Of a DNA stretch of 64,000 nucleotides, positions 45,587 to 54,674 are shown one piece after another. Location: contig JASNYH010000001.1 of the NCBI GenBank assembly GCA_048500255.1, positions 372,001-436,000 on the forward strand, given 5' to 3'. This DNA comes from JAMHWF01 sp048500255. Its GTDB lineage: Bacteria > Pseudomonadota > Gammaproteobacteria > Burkholderiales > Burkholderiaceae_C. The notes beneath the pieces are model-generated. The model was not told the origin of the DNA. It did no database searches and saw only the letters and a list, made by a program, of their open reading frames with translations. A program made the position numbers and the translations under genes. Position 1 is the first letter of the stretch. Each line of letters starts with the position of its first letter.

Positions 45587-46836
45587 GGTCTGGCCTGGCT
45601 GGGATAGCGGATGTCGCTCGGCGCCGCAGCGTCCTCGCGTGGCGCACCGTCGTCGGCAGCGAGGCTGACGTGCGGCGCATTCAGCTCGGGGTCGCCCGCA
45701 GCGGCACGCGCCAGCATGGCGCGCAGCAGGTCGAGGCCCTCGCCGTCGCGCGCGCTGACGAAGACGCGCGGCGTGCGCGACCCGCCCGGGCCGACGAGGA
45801 GGTCCGCCGGTTCGCGCGGGCGCTGCGTCGCGTCGAGCCGGTCGAGCTTGTTGTAGACGAGGATCTGCGGCACACGGTCGGCGCCGATCTCGTGCAGCAC
45901 GCGCTCGACCTCGGCGAGCTGTTCGTCGAGCACGGGGCTCGACGCGTCGACGACGTGCAGCAGCAGGTCGGCCTGTGCAGCCTCTTGCAGCGTCGCCTTG
46001 AAGGCCTCGATCAGCTTGTGCGGCAGGTCGCGGATGAAGCCGACGGTATCCGACAGCGACACCGATCTGCCGGCATCCTCGAGATAGAGCTGGCGCGTCG
46101 TCGTGTCGAGCGTGGCGAACAGCTGGTCGGCGGCATAGGCCTGCGCCTTGACCAGCGCATTGAACAGCGTCGACTTGCCGGCGTTGGTGTAGCCGACGAG
46201 CGAGACGCGGAACGTGCCGCTCCTCTCGCGCGCACGGCGCTGCGTATTGCGTTGGCGCTTGACGCGCTCGAGCCGCGACTTCACCGACTTGATGCGCTCG
46301 CCGATCATGCGGCGGTCGAGCTCGATCTGCGTCTCGCCCGGACCGCCGCGCGTGCCGATGCCGCCGCGTTGGCGCTCGAGGTGGCTCCAGCGTCGCACCA
46401 GCCGCGTCGACAGGTATTGCAGCCGCGCCAGCTCGACCTGCAGCTTGCCCTCGTGGCTCTGCGCACGGTCGGCGAAGATCTCCAGAATGAGCGCCGTGCG
46501 GTCGGCCACCGGCACGCCGAGGTGGCGCTCGAGGTTGCGCTGCTGCACCGGCGACAGGGCCTGGTCGAACAGCACGGCCTGCGCGCCGTGCATCTGCACC
46601 AGCGACTTGATCTCGTCGGCCTTGCCCGACCCGACGTACAGCGCGGCGTCGATCGCCTTGCGCCGCGCGACGAGGCGCGCCACCGGCTGGTCGCCGGCAG
46701 ACTCGGCAAGCAGCGCGAGTTCGTCCAGCGTCGGGTCGAACGACGCCGCGCCGCCCGCGTCGACACCGACGAGGACGACGGGCGCCGCGTCGGCGACCGG
46801 CGCGGCGGACGTGTTGGACGCGGGGCTCGGGGCCAA
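45583..46836 (-). CDS. hflX: Ribosome-associated GTPase HflX
   Basis: About 417 aa. The N-terminal HflX domain contains YVGSGKADEI, FDQALSPVQQRNLE and GTRGGPGETQIELDRR. The G domain has Walker A GYTNAGKST (about 215-223), the G3 DTVGFIRDLP and G4 NKLD. HflX binds 50S and rescues or splits stalled ribosomes. No ATG is available between the hfq stop and the conserved domain. TTG at 46836 is my choice; CTG codons at 46857 and 46866 (the latter overlapping the hfq stop) are alternatives. The 3' end overlaps hflK by 4 nt. Confidence 0.92.
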   Translation of the reverse strand: MAPSPASNTSAAPVADAAPVVLVGVDAGGAASFDPTLDELALLAESAGDQPVARLVARRKAIDAALYVGSGKADEIKSLVQMHGAQAVLFDQALSPVQQRNLERHLGVPVADRTALILEIFADRAQSHEGKLQVELARLQYLSTRLVRRWSHLERQRGGIGTRGGPGETQIELDRRMIGERIKSVKSRLERVKRQRNTQRRARERSGTFRVSLVGYTNAGKSTLFNALVKAQAYAADQLFATLDTTTRQLYLEDAGRSVSLSDTVGFIRDLPHKLIEAFKATLQEAAQADLLLHVVDASSPVLDEQLAEVERVLHEIGADRVPQILVYNKLDRLDATQRPREPADLLVGPGGSRTPRVFVSARDGEGLDLLRAMLARAAAGDPELNAPHVSLAADDGAPREDAAAPSDIRYPSQARP

Positions 46837-46862
46837 CGCAGCGCGCGAACCGTTCAGCGTGC

Positions 46863-47105
46863 TCAGCCTTGCTCGCTCGGCTCGTTGGCGTGGAAGTTCA
46901 CCGCGCGGCCGGGCACGACGGTCGAGATGGCGTGCTTGTAGACCATCTGGGTAACCGTGTTGCGCAACAGCACGACGTACTGGTCGAACGACTCGATGTG
47001 GCCCTGCAGTTTGATGCCGTTGACCAGGTAGATCGACACCGGCACGTGTTCTTTGCGCAGGAGGTTCAGAAACGGGTCTTGTAGAAGCTGCCCTTTGTTG
47101 CTCAC
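46863..47105 (-). CDS. hfq: RNA chaperone Hfq
   Basis: 80 aa Sm-like hexameric protein that pairs small RNAs with mRNAs. Sm1 and Sm2 motifs are SIYLVNGIKLQGHIESFDQY and the YKHAISTVVP segment (proximal U-binding site). The C-terminal tail is short (HANEPSEQG), as is usual outside gammaproteobacteria. The start is GTG at 47105 with GGAG six nt upstream. hfq precedes hflX as in most proteobacteria. The 69-nt gap before it may hold a promoter. Confidence 0.97.
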   Translation of the reverse strand: MSNKGQLLQDPFLNLLRKEHVPVSIYLVNGIKLQGHIESFDQYVVLLRNTVTQMVYKHAISTVVPGRAVNFHANEPSEQG

Positions 47106-47174
47106 GATATGCTCCGTGTTGAAGTTCGAACGGTTCCCACGTTAACACAGGGTTTGCCCGGGTCGCGGGAAGCC

Positions 47175-48515
47175 TTAGGAGTCGGGATTCCGGTAGGGGT
47201 TCCGCGACGAGCGCATTTCGATGCGCAACGGCGTGCCCACGAGCTTGAAATGCTCGCGGATCCGGCCCTCGAGATAGCGCTTGTAGGTGTCGGTCACGTG
47301 CTCGAGCGAATTGCCGTGCACCACGACGACGGGCGGGTTCGCGCCGCCCTGGTGCGCATAGCGCAGCTTCGGGCGGAACTGGCCGGCGCGCCGCGGCGCC
47401 TGGTGCTCGACGGCGTCGTGCAGCAGGCGTGTCAGCACCGGTGTGGGCATCTTGCGCGTGGCCGACGCATGCGCCTCGGCGATCGCCTTCCACAGCGGAC
47501 CGAGCCCCTGACGCCTGAGGGCCGAGATATGCAGCACGGGGGCGAACTTGAGGAACGCCAGCCGCAGCTGGATCGAGCGCTCGAGCTGCTCGCGTTGGTA
47601 GGCGTCGACGGCGTCCCACTTGTTGACGGCGACGACGACGGCACGGCCGCTGTCGAGGATGTAGCCGGCGATGTGCGCGTCCTGTTCGGTGACGCCCTGC
47701 GTCGCGTCGAGCAGCAGCAGCACGACGTTCGCGTCTGCGATGGCCTGCAGCGTCTTGACGACGGAAAACTTCTCGACCGCCTCGAACACGCGGCCCTTGC
47801 GGCGCAGGCCAGCGGTGTCGATGAGCCGGAACTTCTGGCCGTGGCGCTCGAACGGCACGGCAATGGCGTCGCGCGTCGTGCCGGGCTCGTCGTAGGCGAC
47901 GAGCCGCTCCTCGCCCAGCCAGGTGTTGATCAGCGTCGACTTGCCGACATTGGGCCGCCCGGCGACGGCGAGGCGGATCGGCGCGCCCGCCTCGTCGGGC
48001 GGGCCGGCCGCCTCGTCGGCGGGTGGCAGGTCCTCGAGCGCGGCCTCGATCAGGCTGCGCACGCCCTGGCCGTGCGCTGCCGACACCGGATGCGGCGCAC
48101 CCAGGCCCAGCTCCCAGAACTCGGCCAGCAGCGGCGACTCGCTCATGCCCTCGGCCTTGTTGGCTGCGAGCACGACCTTCTTGCCGGCGCTGCGCAGGTA
48201 GGCAGCGATGTCGTGGTCCTGCGCCGACAGGCCTGCGCGCACGTCGACGACGAAGATCACGGCATCGGCCTCTGCGACGGCCTGGCGCGTCTGGCGCGCC
48301 ATCTCCTTGACGATGCCCTGCTCGGCCGTCGGCTCGAAGCCGCCGGTGTCGACGACGATGTAGTCGCGCTCGCCGAGGCGACCGTCGCCGTAGTGGCGGT
48401 CGCGCGTCAGCCCGGCAAAGTCGGCGACGATGGCGTCGCGGCTCTTCGTCATGCGGTTGAACAGCGTCGACTTGCCGACATTCGGCCGGCCGACGACCGC
48501 GATGACGGGTTTCAT
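47175..48515 (-). CDS. der: Ribosome biogenesis GTPase Der (EngA)
   Basis: 446 aa with two consecutive G domains: GRPNVGKST at 9-17 and again at 186-194, each with its own DTGG/DTAG and NK(A/W)(E/D) motifs, followed by a KH-like C-terminal domain. It is required for 50S assembly. An acidic/Pro linker (EDLPPADEAAGPPDEAGAP) joins the two G domains. It follows bamB after 9 nt, a conserved pairing. Confidence 0.97.
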   Translation of the reverse strand: MKPVIAVVGRPNVGKSTLFNRMTKSRDAIVADFAGLTRDRHYGDGRLGERDYIVVDTGGFEPTAEQGIVKEMARQTRQAVAEADAVIFVVDVRAGLSAQDHDIAAYLRSAGKKVVLAANKAEGMSESPLLAEFWELGLGAPHPVSAAHGQGVRSLIEAALEDLPPADEAAGPPDEAGAPIRLAVAGRPNVGKSTLINTWLGEERLVAYDEPGTTRDAIAVPFERHGQKFRLIDTAGLRRKGRVFEAVEKFSVVKTLQAIADANVVLLLLDATQGVTEQDAHIAGYILDSGRAVVVAVNKWDAVDAYQREQLERSIQLRLAFLKFAPVLHISALRRQGLGPLWKAIAEAHASATRKMPTPVLTRLLHDAVEHQAPRRAGQFRPKLRYAHQGGANPPVVVVHGNSLEHVTDTYKRYLEGRIREHFKLVGTPLRIEMRSSRNPYRNPDS

Positions 48516-48524
48516 TGCGCCTGA

Positions 48525-49637
48525 TCAGTCGCCGCGGAAGGCGTACAGACCGCCGCCTCGCGTGGCGACGATCAGCGTGTCGCCGGCAACGACGGGCGGC
48601 AGCGCGATCGCGCTGCCGTCGGTGGCCAAGCGCGCCAGCGGCGCGCCGGTGTCGCGCGCGAGGAAGTGCAGCTGGCCCTCGCCGTCGCCGAACACGACGG
48701 CGCGGCCGAACACCGCCGGTCCGCCGAGCTGGCGATAGAGCAGCTTCTCCGACGTCCAGGCGACGTCGCCGTTGGCCGCGCGCCAGGCCGTGATGCGCCC
48801 GCTGGCGTCGACGCCGTAGACGCGCTCGCCGTCGGTGGCGACGTTCGACGTGCCGCCCGCCGGACGCATCCACGCCAGGCTGCCGCGCTGCGCGTCGGCG
48901 CACGACACGGCCGATTGAAAGGCGCGCGCGCAGACCAGGTCGCCTTGGCGCGCCAGCGGGCCGACGAGGTCGGCCAGACGCTCGACTTCGTTGGTGCCGC
49001 GCGGCGTGGCGAACGGCAGGTCCCAGCGCACGCCGCCGGCGCGCGGCTCGACGGCGACGAGCCGCGCCCCCTGCCCGACGAGCAGCGTGTCCTTGAACGG
49101 TGCGACGACGGCGGCCTGCGCCAGCGTCAGCGCGTCGCCCGGGCGCTGCAGGTTCCACAGGCGCCGGCCGTCGAGCACGTCGAAGGCGTGCACGATGCGA
49201 TCGACGCCCATCACGAAAACGCGCTCGCCGGCGACCAGCGGCGGCGTCGTCACGCGCGCGATCAGCCGCGCGCGCCACAGCTCGCGGCCGCCCTCCCAGG
49301 CGACGAGTTCGTTGTCGCGCGTGACGGCGGCGGCCCAGCGGCCGTCGCTGCCCACGCCGCTGGCGATGCGCGCGCCGGCATCGGCACGCCACAGCTCGCG
49401 CCCGCTGTCGGCGGCCAGCGCCATCACGGCGCCGTCGCGGCCGGCGACGGCGAAGGCGGGTGCCGGCTGCGCGATCGCCACCGGCGCGGCAGCGGCGTCG
49501 ACGCGCGCGCTCCACACCTGGCGCACGCCGATCTGCGCCGTCAGCGGCTCCAGCGGCGTCGGCTTGGGCTTCTCGGGCCCGCCCGCGCAGGCAACCAGCA
49601 GCGCCGCCAGCGCGGCGACGACGAGCGCGCGGCTCAC
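48525..49637 (-). CDS. bamB: Outer membrane assembly lipoprotein BamB
   Basis: 370 aa lipoprotein with an eight-bladed PQQ-type propeller (repeats such as GRELWRADAGARIASG and LVWNL-type blades) that docks on the BamA POTRA domains. The start is GTG at 49637, overlapping the yfgM stop. The signal sequence RALVVAALAALLVAC carries the lipobox LVAC with the acylated Cys. The final blade ends GGGLYAFRGD. The order yfgM-bamB-der is as in E. coli. Confidence 0.94.
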   Translation of the reverse strand: MSRALVVAALAALLVACAGGPEKPKPTPLEPLTAQIGVRQVWSARVDAAAAPVAIAQPAPAFAVAGRDGAVMALAADSGRELWRADAGARIASGVGSDGRWAAAVTRDNELVAWEGGRELWRARLIARVTTPPLVAGERVFVMGVDRIVHAFDVLDGRRLWNLQRPGDALTLAQAAVVAPFKDTLLVGQGARLVAVEPRAGGVRWDLPFATPRGTNEVERLADLVGPLARQGDLVCARAFQSAVSCADAQRGSLAWMRPAGGTSNVATDGERVYGVDASGRITAWRAANGDVAWTSEKLLYRQLGGPAVFGRAVVFGDGEGQLHFLARDTGAPLARLATDGSAIALPPVVAGDTLIVATRGGGLYAFRGD

Positions 49638-50302
49638 CGCGTGCTCCCGGTCTGGCCGGCGGCAGGGGCCGCGCCGAGCGCGACCAGCTTGGCTTCGACG
49701 ACGCGGCGGTATTCGACGCCGGCGTCGATGCCCTGCCATGCCTTCTGGTAGGCGGCCTTCGCCTCGTCGCGCTTGCCCTGAGCGAGCAGGATGTCGCCGC
49801 GCCGGTCGGCGACGAGCGCCGCGAAGGGCTGGGCCGTCGCCGCGTCGAGCGCCTTGAGTGCCTCGTCGTGCTTCTTCTGGTCGAGCAGCAGCGCCGCCAG
49901 CCGCAGCCTCGCCACCGTCTTGTATTCGTCTTCGACGGCATGGGCCGCAACCCACTCGAGTGCGGCGCGCGCGGCGTCGGTCTCGCCCTTGTCGTGGTGC
50001 ACGCGCGCGGCCAGCAGCCCGGCCTGCTCGGCATGGGCGGTACCGGCGACGCGCTCCTTCATGTCGGCGAACACGCGCGCCACCTTGGCGGCGTCGCCGG
50101 CCGTCGCGGCGCGGTCGAGCTCTTCGTACATCGCCGCCGCCGTCACAGCCTGCTTGCCCTGCCACCACTTCCAGCCGTTGAGGCCGGCATAGGCGGCGAG
50201 CGCGGCGATCAGCAGCCAGGTGATCAGGTTGCCGTACTGCTTCCAGAAGCTCTTGAGCTGGTCGAGCTGTTCCTGTTCTTCGAGGTCGAGGTGCTTGGCC
50301 AT
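49634..50302 (-). CDS. yfgM: YfgM-like ancillary SecYEG translocon subunit (TPR protein)
   Basis: 222 aa. The start MAKHLDLEEQEQLDQLKSFW is typical, then a single transmembrane helix (LITWLLIAALAAYAGLNGW, about 26-45) and a periplasmic TPR-like region with helical pairs ending in an Ala-rich tail. In E. coli YfgM associates with SecYEG and PpiD to hand over outgoing proteins to periplasmic chaperones. The 4-nt overlap with bamB suggests coupling. Confidence 0.92.
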   Translation of the reverse strand: MAKHLDLEEQEQLDQLKSFWKQYGNLITWLLIAALAAYAGLNGWKWWQGKQAVTAAAMYEELDRAATAGDAAKVARVFADMKERVAGTAHAEQAGLLAARVHHDKGETDAARAALEWVAAHAVEDEYKTVARLRLAALLLDQKKHDEALKALDAATAQPFAALVADRRGDILLAQGKRDEAKAAYQKAWQGIDAGVEYRRVVEAKLVALGAAPAAGQTGSTR

Positions 50303-50330
50303 GCGCGGCGGTCGTCGGAAGAATGCGCGA

Positions 50331-51644
50331 TTATGCGGTGCGCAGTTCGCCCGCCCAGTCGGCGGCGCGATCGAGCGGGCGCAGCACCTGCGCCGCCGCG
50401 GCGTCGCGCAGCGCCTTGACGGCGACCTGACCCTGCGCCACTTCGCCGTCGCCGAAGACGAGCGCGTAGCGTGCCCCGCTCGCGTCGGCGCGCTTGAACT
50501 GAGATTTCATGCTGCCCCAGCCCGCGGCCGACGCGCCGTGCATCACGACCGACACGCCGGCCGCGCGCAGCGCCTCGATGGCGAGCAGCGCGGGCGCGAG
50601 CACGGCCGCCGACGGCACGACGGCATAGGCGTCGGGCACGCGCGCCGCCGGCAGGCGGCCCGTCTCGCCGAGCAGCAGCAGCAGCCGCTCCATGCCGAGC
50701 GCGAAGCCGACCGCCGGTGCCGGCTTGCCGCCGATGCGCTCCATCAGGAAGTCGTAGCGCCCGCCGCCGCACACCGTGGCCTGCGCGCCCAGACGGGGCG
50801 TCGTCCACTCGAAGACGGTGAGGTTGTAGTAGTCGAGGCCGCGCACCAGGCGAGGGTTGATGCGGTAGGCGAGCCCCGCCGCGTCGAGCACGCGGCGCAC
50901 GGCGTCGAGGTGCGCCATCGACTCGGCGCCCAGGTGGTCGATCAGGCGCGGCGCGCTTTCGATCAGCGGTTGCATCGGCTTGTGCTTGCTGTCGAGCAGG
51001 CGCAGCGGATTGCGGTGCAGGCGGCTGCGCGAGTTGTCGTCGAGCAGCTCGAGCTGCTGCTCGAAGTGCGCGACCAGCGCCTCGCGGTGCGCATGGCGCT
51101 CGGCCGGATGGCCGAGGCTGTTGAGCTCGAGCTCGATGTCCTGCCCTTCGACCAGCCCCAACTCGCGCCACAGTGCGCGGCACATCAGAATCTGTTCGAC
51201 GTCGACGTCGGGGCCGGCATAGCCGAGCGCCTCGACGCCGAACTGGTGGAACTGCCGGTAGCGCCCCTTCTGCGGCCGCTCGTGGCGGAACATCGGGCCG
51301 ATGTAGAACAGCCGCTTGCCGCCGTCGTAGAGCAGGTTGTGCTCGGCCGCGGCGCGCACGACGCCGGCCGTGTTCTCGGGGCGCAGCGTCAGCGGGTCGC
51401 CGTTCATGGTGTCGACGAAGGAGTACATCTCCTTCTCGACGACGTCGGTGGCGTCGCCCAGACCGCGCTCGAACAGCGGCGTCGGCTCGACGATCGGAGT
51501 GCGCGCGTCGGCATAGCCGTAGCGCCGCATCAGCGCGCGCAGCGTCGCCTCGAGCCACTCCCAGTGCGCCGACTCGGGCGGCAGGATGTCGTTCATGCCC
51601 TTGACGGCTTGCAGGGGCGCGGCTTTCGTCGGATCGGCGGCCAT
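50331..51644 (-). CDS. hisS: Histidyl-tRNA synthetase
   Basis: 437 aa class IIa synthetase. Motif 1 region AVKGMNDILPPESAHWEWLE, motif 2 FYIGPMFRHERPQKGRYRQFHQFGVE, the His-specific LVRGLDYYNLTVFEW and motif 3 VGFALGMERLLLLL are all present. The C-terminal anticodon-binding domain spans about 335-437 and distinguishes it from HisZ. It lies between ispG and yfgM, as in many proteobacteria. Confidence 0.97.
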   Translation of the reverse strand: MAADPTKAAPLQAVKGMNDILPPESAHWEWLEATLRALMRRYGYADARTPIVEPTPLFERGLGDATDVVEKEMYSFVDTMNGDPLTLRPENTAGVVRAAAEHNLLYDGGKRLFYIGPMFRHERPQKGRYRQFHQFGVEALGYAGPDVDVEQILMCRALWRELGLVEGQDIELELNSLGHPAERHAHREALVAHFEQQLELLDDNSRSRLHRNPLRLLDSKHKPMQPLIESAPRLIDHLGAESMAHLDAVRRVLDAAGLAYRINPRLVRGLDYYNLTVFEWTTPRLGAQATVCGGGRYDFLMERIGGKPAPAVGFALGMERLLLLLGETGRLPAARVPDAYAVVPSAAVLAPALLAIEALRAAGVSVVMHGASAAGWGSMKSQFKRADASGARYALVFGDGEVAQGQVAVKALRDAAAAQVLRPLDRAADWAGELRTA

Positions 51645-51718
51645 CGTTGATTCGTGTTCGGGTTCGGGTCGGCAGCCGCCTCGCGCGGCGCTGCCTCGGC
51701 ACGGGCGCGGGCGGCGCG

Positions 51719-52996
51719 TCAATGCGCGGTGGTCGCCGCGCCGAAGCGCTTCTCGATGTAGTCCTCGACCAGGGTCTGGAACTCGCGCGCGATGCCTTCG
51801 CCGCGCAGCGTGACGGCTTTCTGCCCGTCGATGAACACGGGCGCGGCCGGCGCCTCGCCGGTGCCCGGCAGGCTGATGCCGATGTCGGCATGCTTGCTCT
51901 CGCCGGGGCCGTTGACGATGCAGCCCATCACGGCGACGCGCAGTTCCGCGACGCCCGGATAGCGCGCGCGCCACACGGGCATCTGCGTGCGCAGGAAGTC
52001 GTCGATCTGCTTGGCGAGCTCCTGGAACGTCGTGCTCGTCGTGCGGCCGCAGCCCGGGCAGGCGGTGACACTGGGATTGAAAGCGCGCAGCCCGAGCGCC
52101 TGCAGAATCTCCGACGCGACGACGACCTCCTGCGTGCGCGGCTCGCCCGGCTGCGGCGTCAGCGAGACGCGGATCGTGTCGCCGATGCCTTCCTGCAGCA
52201 GCACGCCGAGCGCCACGCTCGACGCCACCGTGCCCTTGGTGCCCATGCCGGCCTCCGTCAGGCCGAGGTGCAGCGCATAGTCGCAGCGCTGCGCGAGCGC
52301 GCGATAGACGCTGATCAGGTCCTGCACGCCCGAGACCTTGCAGGACAGGATGATCTGGTCGCCGACGAGGCCGATCTCTTCGGCGCGGCGCGCCGACTCG
52401 ACGGCCGACGCGATCAGCGCGCGGTACATGATCTGCTGCGCGTCGAACGGCTCGGCGAGCTTCGCGTTGTCGTCCATCATCTGCGCCAGCAGCTCCTGGT
52501 CGAGGCTGCCCCAGTTGACGCCGATGCGCACCGCCTTGCCGAGCTTCGCCGCGATCTCGACCATCTGCGCGAACTGGCGGTCGCGCTTGTCGCCCTTGCC
52601 GACGTTGCCCGGATTGATGCGGTACTTGCTCAGCGCTTCGGCACAGGCCGGATGGTCGGCGAGCAGCCGGTGGCCGTTGTAGTGGAAGTCGCCGACCAGC
52701 GGCACGTCGATGCCCATGCGGTCGAGCTGTTCGCGGATGTGCGGCACGGCCTGCGCCGCCTCGGGCGTGTTGACCGTGATGCGCACCAGCTCCGAGCCGG
52801 CCAGCGCCAGCTCCTTGACCTGGATCGCCGTGCCGATGGCGTCGACGGTGTCGGTGTTCGTCATCGACTGCACACGCACCGGCGCGTCGCCGCCGATCGT
52901 GACGACGCGCGAGCCCCAGCGCACCTGCGCCTGGCGCGAGCGGCGCGGCGCGGGGCGGGCCGGCACGATGGTGGCGTCGAGGGCGGTGTCCGTCAT
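51719..52996 (-). CDS. ispG: 4-hydroxy-3-methylbut-2-enyl-diphosphate synthase (IspG)
   Basis: 425 aa [4Fe-4S] enzyme, the penultimate step of the MEP pathway. The TIM barrel contains RINPGNVGKGDKRD, IGVNWGSLD and SLTPQPGEPRTQEV. The cluster ligands are the two Cys of ACPGCGRT and the Cys of GCIVNGPGE, with the conserved Glu following. Length and the insert between barrel and cluster domain are those of betaproteobacteria (E. coli 372 aa). It sits 9 nt downstream of rodZ, an arrangement shared with E. coli. Confidence 0.97.
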   Translation of the reverse strand: MTDTALDATIVPARPAPRRSRQAQVRWGSRVVTIGGDAPVRVQSMTNTDTVDAIGTAIQVKELALAGSELVRITVNTPEAAQAVPHIREQLDRMGIDVPLVGDFHYNGHRLLADHPACAEALSKYRINPGNVGKGDKRDRQFAQMVEIAAKLGKAVRIGVNWGSLDQELLAQMMDDNAKLAEPFDAQQIMYRALIASAVESARRAEEIGLVGDQIILSCKVSGVQDLISVYRALAQRCDYALHLGLTEAGMGTKGTVASSVALGVLLQEGIGDTIRVSLTPQPGEPRTQEVVVASEILQALGLRAFNPSVTACPGCGRTTSTTFQELAKQIDDFLRTQMPVWRARYPGVAELRVAVMGCIVNGPGESKHADIGISLPGTGEAPAAPVFIDGQKAVTLRGEGIAREFQTLVEDYIEKRFGAATTAH

Positions 52997-53005
52997 CGCA
53001 GTCGT

Positions 53006-53872
53006 CTATTTCAGCTCGAGGCGCACGACGTTGTCGCGCCCCGCGGCCGGCAGCACCACCGGCTTGCCGCGATACGTGATCTGCGTCGCCGTCGCGTTGC
53101 CGATCGTCACGCGCAGCGGCGCGGTGCCGTCGAGGCCGACGCTCTCGCCCGGCGCCACCAGTCGCGAGATCAGCGTCTGGCCTTTGGCGTCGATCACCTC
53201 GACCCATGAGCCGGCGCTCGTGCGCAGCACCAGCGCGCCGGCGACGGTGCCGGTGGCCGGCGCGGCGGCAGCGGCGCCTGCCGTGCCGGGCGCCGACGCG
53301 GCCTCCTGCAGCGGCGGCACGGTGATCGCCTCGACGACGACGCCCGACGCCGGCGTCGCCTCGGGCGACGCCGCAGCGGGCACGGCGTCGTCGTCGCCGG
53401 TGCGCGCGCCCCACAGAGAGGTCGGCAACAGGTTGCCGGGGATCAGCCAGACGACGGCGGCGGCCACCACGAGGGCGAGCGGGCCCCATACGGCCGGTTT
53501 GCGCAGCCACTCGCCGACCGGCATGTCGCTGCGCGCTGCCGGCTCGCGAAACGGCGTGTTCGGATGGGAGGCGACGCGATCGAGCCCGTGCGCGCCGGCC
53601 TGCGGCAGCCGCGCGAGCACCGGCTCGGCGTCGATCTTCAACGCGCGGCACACGGCCTTCGCCAGCGCGCGCGCGAATGTCGCGTCGAGCAGCTCCTCGT
53701 AGCGGTCGGCCTCGAGCGCCTCGAGCTTGCGCGGCGTCACCTTGATCGACGCCGCCAGCGCCACGATGTGCAGGCCCTGCGCCTGCCGCGCCTGGCGCAG
53801 GATCGTGCCGGCGGTCGGCGAGGGATCGGGCGCAGCGGGCGGCGGCGTGTCGCGGCGTCCTTCGTCAGTCAT
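53006..53872 (-). CDS. rodZ: Cytoskeletal HTH protein RodZ
   Basis: 288 aa. The N-terminal cytoplasmic HTH (about 20-80, GTILRQARQAQGLHIVALAA) binds MreB, followed by one membrane helix (WGPLALVVAAAVVWLIPG, about 128-146). An Ala/Pro/Thr-rich periplasmic linker and a DUF4115 beta domain (SWVEVIDAKGQTLISRLVAPG) complete it. RodZ links MreB to the elongasome and maintains rod shape. Start and pilW stop overlap by 8 nt. Confidence 0.93.
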   Translation of the reverse strand: MTDEGRRDTPPPAAPDPSPTAGTILRQARQAQGLHIVALAASIKVTPRKLEALEADRYEELLDATFARALAKAVCRALKIDAEPVLARLPQAGAHGLDRVASHPNTPFREPAARSDMPVGEWLRKPAVWGPLALVVAAAVVWLIPGNLLPTSLWGARTGDDDAVPAAASPEATPASGVVVEAITVPPLQEAASAPGTAGAAAAAPATGTVAGALVLRTSAGSWVEVIDAKGQTLISRLVAPGESVGLDGTAPLRVTIGNATATQITYRGKPVVLPAAGRDNVVRLELK

Positions 53873-54674
53873 CGAACTGATTGCGCTCGAAGGCGGCAGC
53901 CTCGCGCGACTGGGGGAAGCGGTTGCGCAACTGGCGGCCGATCTCGGCCGCGCCCTGCGGATTGCCGGCGCGCTGCTCGATGCGCGCCGCCAGCCACAGC
54001 GTCTGCGCGTTCGACACGTCGGGCGTATTGTTGACGCGGCGGATGTAGAAGCGCGCGCGCTCGTAGTCGCCGCGCCGGTACAACACGTCGGCCAGGTTCA
54101 GCGCCGCGGCGAGGTTGGCCGGCTCGAGCTCGAAGGCATGCTGCAGCGCCGCCTCGGCCTGCTCGAGGCGCCCTTCCTGCATCAGGCAAACGCCCTGCGC
54201 GAGCTGCGTGCGCGCGGCGCCGCGATAGCGCGGCTGCTCGAGCGCCTGCGCGAAGTACGACTTGGCCTCGGCCCAGCGCCGCTGCTGGCACTGGAACCAG
54301 CCGTAGTTGTGCAGGGCATCGGCATTGCGCGGCGCGATCTGCAGCGCGCGGCGGAAGCTGTCATCGGCGAGCGACGGCTCGCCCAGCGCCGTGTAGACGA
54401 GGCCGCGCAGGTTGTAGGCGTCGGCGAGGTCGGGGCTGGCCGCCAGCGCCTGCTTCACCTCGTCGAGCGCCGTCGTGTACTGGCCCTGCGTGTAGTAGGC
54501 CGCCGCCAGCTCGAGTCGCACGCGCGCGCGGCGCGTCGTATCGGTCTCGTCGGACGCCGTCTGGAGGTCGCGCCCACCGCCGGCCGGCGTGCCGGCGCAG
54601 CCGCCGAGCAAGGCCGCCGCCAGCGCCAGCGCCGACGCGAACGCCATCCCACCGCCACGCCTGCTCGCACTCAT
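53865..54674 (-). CDS. pilW: Type IV pilus biogenesis/stability lipoprotein PilW (PilF)
   Basis: 269 aa. Lipoprotein signal with lipobox LGGC (Cys26), then about six TPR helices pairs (for example DEVKQALAASPDLADAYNLR and ADALHNYGWFQCQQRRWAEA). PilF/PilW is the pilotin that places the PilQ secretin in the outer membrane. No other pilus gene is adjacent; the position between rlmN and rodZ is standard. The start overlaps the rlmN stop by 4 nt. Confidence 0.93.
   Translation of the reverse strand: MSASRRGGGMAFASALALAAALLGGCAGTPAGGGRDLQTASDETDTTRRARVRLELAAAYYTQGQYTTALDEVKQALAASPDLADAYNLRGLVYTALGEPSLADDSFRRALQIAPRNADALHNYGWFQCQQRRWAEAKSYFAQALEQPRYRGAARTQLAQGVCLMQEGRLEQAEAALQHAFELEPANLAAALNLADVLYRRGDYERARFYIRRVNNTPDVSNAQTLWLAARIEQRAGNPQGAAEIGRQLRNRFPQSREAAAFERNQFDD

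Noticed and set aside
46837..50034. Continuous open frame extending hflX more than 1000 codons upstream
   Set aside because: It runs antisense to nothing but in the wrong frame through hfq, der, bamB and yfgM, all of which are clear genes; its translation is low-complexity Arg/Pro/Ala.
51645..53651. Open frame extending hisS far upstream through ispG and rodZ
   Set aside because: ispG and rodZ are complete in other frames; HisS similarity begins at MAADPTKAAPLQAVKG.
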